This document shows positions 61,765 to 64,000 of a stretch of 64,000 nt of DNA, piece after piece. Each line of letters begins with the position of its first letter. Positions within the stretch are counted from its first letter, which is position 1. The translations under genes and the position numbers were made by a program. Origin of the DNA: Apteryx mantelli (Eukaryota; Chordata; Aves; Apterygiformes; Apterygidae); NCBI RefSeq assembly GCF_036417845.1, contig NC_089979.1, positions 26,849,958-26,913,957 of the forward strand. Direction: 5' to 3'. The notes under the pieces were generated by a model, which was given only the letters and a program-made list of their open reading frames with translations, was not told the DNA's origin and did no database searches.

Positions 61765-62499
61765 TATACAGATTTTAATGTTTTAATAGGCTGAGCTATG
61801 GTTACATCCCTGGCTCCTTGCCAAATGCCACGCCTCAATGCATGGAGACACTCTGGTCTGGTTGTACAACTTGGTGCGATTGTGCAAACTTGTACAAAAT
61901 GATTGTATGTGATTTTCACACAGACAAGAACAAGTGTTTCACCATCAGCTAGTTCTGGTGCTGGCTGAACTACTTTTAGGAAAACGTCAAGATGAAGTTC
62001 AGTCTGAGGCAGACAAGTGGTATGAGAAATTTCAAATAAATGAAGTTTGGGAGAGATTTTTCTACAGGAAACTGGGGTGGAGCAGCCCTTGCTCTACACT
62101 CTATTTGCAAGCTCTGAAATAAAACAAGAATGTATCTGGCAGTTATGAAACCAACAGAGATGGAGAAAGTCCTTCCTCTTCTCATCAAATTGTAGATTTT
62201 CCTTTATTTTGTTGGCATTTTCCCTCACCTTTTTCAATTCAAGCCCCTTACTAAATTTTCCAGGAAGATACTAATTTCTGAGGAACTGCCAATTTCTTTG
62301 TCTCATGAGAACGACAAATACCAGGCAGCCTGCACAACCCTACCTCTGAAACACGTTATTATTTACCACCTGGCACCCGTGACCAAACAAAGCACTTTTT
62401 TTGTCCTTTACCATTGCGTCTTCTCGTTCTCCTTTGTTCTAGACCCTCTTTTTTTTCCTGGTACCTGATTAATCCCTGCTCGCTTTAAGCAGGCGCTTC
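61765..62499. other. Intergenic DNA left of the second CpG island
   Basis: No gene recognised. T/C-rich stretches (62395-62460) precede the island. Confidence 0.45.
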
Positions 62500-63115
62500 C
62501 CAAGAGTTATTTTGGGTGAGAAGAGCTCCCGTCAGCGGGAGCCGGGCGTCTGCAGGGGCCATTTTCCCGGCAGCGGCGGCGACGTGTCGCGCTGCCAGCC
62601 ACGAGATGGCGGCCTTACGCCGCGCGACGGCCCGATCCGGCTGCCGCCGGCTCGGCGAGAAGGGGGTGCTTCGGGGGAAGGGGGGGAGGCATACGCAGTG
62701 CTGCAAACCGGCTCGCGCACTCCTTGCGCACATGCCAGTCGGGAGACGCTGGTGCTAAAAATAACCGGGAGTAGCTCGGGAGCGAGCGAGCGGCCGCTGT
62801 GGCGAACATGGCGGGCCGGGCTGGCTGCGAGCCCCGCGGTCTGGCTGCGGCCAGCTAGCGCTCGCGGCCCCTTTCGCCACACGCGGCCTTTAAAGCCTGA
62901 GTGCTTCACAGGCGGCTGCTGAGTTATGTGCAGGTTCCCTGGAGCAGAGTTTGGAGAAATCCTAGGGATGGGCTTTGTCTGGGCTGAGGGGGAGCCCCCG
63001 AGGGCCTGGGGGGAGTGCACGAGCCTTCGGCTGCCTCCTTGGCATGGCGTGGGGGTCGTGCTCCTGCGGCCCATCTGCCTGCGATTCCCCGGGGCTGCGC
63101 AGGCTGGAGGATCCA
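62500..63115. promoter_or_regulatory. Second CpG island, probable promoter of an unidentified transcript
   Basis: About 600 bases of CpG-dense, GC-rich sequence are flanked by AT-rich DNA on both sides. Two + strand YY1-like motifs, GAGATGGCGGCC (62604-62615) and AACATGGCGGGCC (from about 62806), are in the orientation usual just downstream of + strand starts. An ATG at 62606 opens about 50 codons rich in Arg, and another at 62809 opens 17; neither is recognised. In mammals the next gene upstream of ZNF706 is GRHL2, but its start codons are not visible here. The product could be a non-coding RNA or a gene whose coding exons lie beyond the window. Confidence 0.65.
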
Positions 63116-64000
63116 ACAAGGAGCCAGAAGTCAAGAGATCTGTTCAGATTTCCACCTTGCCTTCAGCAAGCAGTTTTCGTTCCCTGCCTCAGTCTGGCCC
63201 TCCTCAGGCTGTAGTGGGAAGTCAGGCGGGGCCTGGCTGGGCCTGGTGAATTGAGGGGACGCTCTGCAGCTGCACCCCGTAGGTGGCAACCCCCGGGGCC
63301 AGCCAGGCCAGCTGCCTTGAACTCACCCACCAGGGCTGCCTGCTTCAACAGCTAGTTGAGACAGTTTGTTCATTAAAAACAAGACATGTAGTTTAATGTT
63401 CATGCTTCATGAAAATAGTGTGACTTGGAATGGACCAAGTGTCTTTTTTCATGAAAAAAAATTGAAAAAAGCATTTTTGTTTCTCATGATTTTTTAAGAA
63501 TAAAAATGGAGTTGTTTTTAGCCCATATACTTACATTCTCTCCCTTCTGCTCATCTGTTTAAATGATCCAGTTGTCCTCACCACACTGGCTTTCCTCTGA
63601 AATTATTCAGTATACTCTTACATATTGCTACTTGCTTTTCTTGCTCTGTGCATAAATTACTTTCCCATAATTGCTTTTCTTGACTCATCGCTTCAGCCTG
63701 CAGGTGCTGAATGTCTTGTGAATGTTACCAAGTGGCATCATTGCTGTTGACAGTGGTTTAGGACTCAGATGAGCCCATGGCTGGATGCAGGATTAAAGAA
63801 GGGGAACAAAAGAGGACCTGAACAGTGTGAAGTGGGAGTTACTTCCCTTGAAATCTGAAGGACAGATCACTGCAGAAGTGAGCTAGTGCCAATTGGCTGT
63901 GTGTTTTATGTACCTGCACAGTGATTTGGCTGTGGAAAGAGCTGAATCAGGGGTGTGGATTCAAGTGCCATCACAGTCAAAAACAACTGCATTTGAGAGG
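63116..64000. other. Flank right of the second CpG island, no gene recognised
   Basis: Composition returns to AT-rich beyond 63.35 kb. Small A-rich runs occur near 63454-63470. No exon could be supported. Confidence 0.45.

Noticed and set aside
62532..63134. 200-codon minus-strand frame in the second CpG island
   Set aside because: It is low in stops only because of GC content, has no motif, and overlaps several other open frames.
62500..64000. GRHL2 first exon, expected upstream of ZNF706 by mammalian synteny
   Set aside because: No frame beginning with the family N-terminus could be found in the island or its flank.
1..64000. Endogenous retrovirus, CRISPR array, tRNA or rRNA genes
   Set aside because: No LTR pair, retroviral protease or polymerase motif, evenly spaced direct repeats, or cloverleaf-like block was seen. 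Absence by eye is not proof for tRNA or small RNA genes.

Overview
The window looks like avian nuclear DNA. The reasons are: a vertebrate split gene (ZNF706) with GT-AG introns starting in a CpG island; a nearly full-length CR1 LINE with the CR1-type 3' octamer repeats; only a few other repeats, all CR1-like; and no recognisable SINEs or mammalian L1. A crocodilian or turtle source is not strictly excluded, because they also carry CR1, but the low repeat load favours a bird. The species cannot be named from sequence alone. In mammals ZNF706 lies between YWHAZ and GRHL2; neither is visible here.

Layout. 1-7.6 kb is AT-rich intergenic DNA holding one very old CR1-like remnant (2.5-3.87 kb, + strand). 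7.6-13.3 kb is ZNF706 on the minus strand: 3' UTR and polyadenylation signal near 7.65 kb, coding exons at 8572-8667 and 9867-10001 (76 codons in total), and a probable untranslated first exon ending at a splice donor at 13079 in a CpG island. That island carries an (CAG)18 tract and a compact promoter motif cluster (CCAAT, D-box, paired Myb sites, G-runs). 14-32 kb has no recognisable gene. 32-41 kb is unusually rich in inverted repeats: an 18-bp-arm hairpin, a 255-bp segment present twice in opposite orientation at about 99% identity, a 41-bp inverted repeat that brackets exactly one of those copies, and a 70-bp-arm hairpin. 43.2-47.4 kb is the CR1 LINE: ORF1 is open with its esterase motifs intact, while ORF2 (endonuclease plus reverse transcriptase) is broken by three TGA codons and two frameshifts. 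52.3-54.7 kb has two older CR1 pieces on the minus strand. 62.5-63.1 kb is a second CpG island, a probable promoter for a transcript that is not identifiable within the window.

ZNF706 is the only host protein-coding gene supported. The rest is intergenic DNA shaped by CR1 insertion and local inverted duplication. The best candidate for something unusual is the nested inverted structure at 33.96-36.80 kb. It reads more like a template-switch rearrangement than a known transposon. I found no sign of a multi-gene accessory system.
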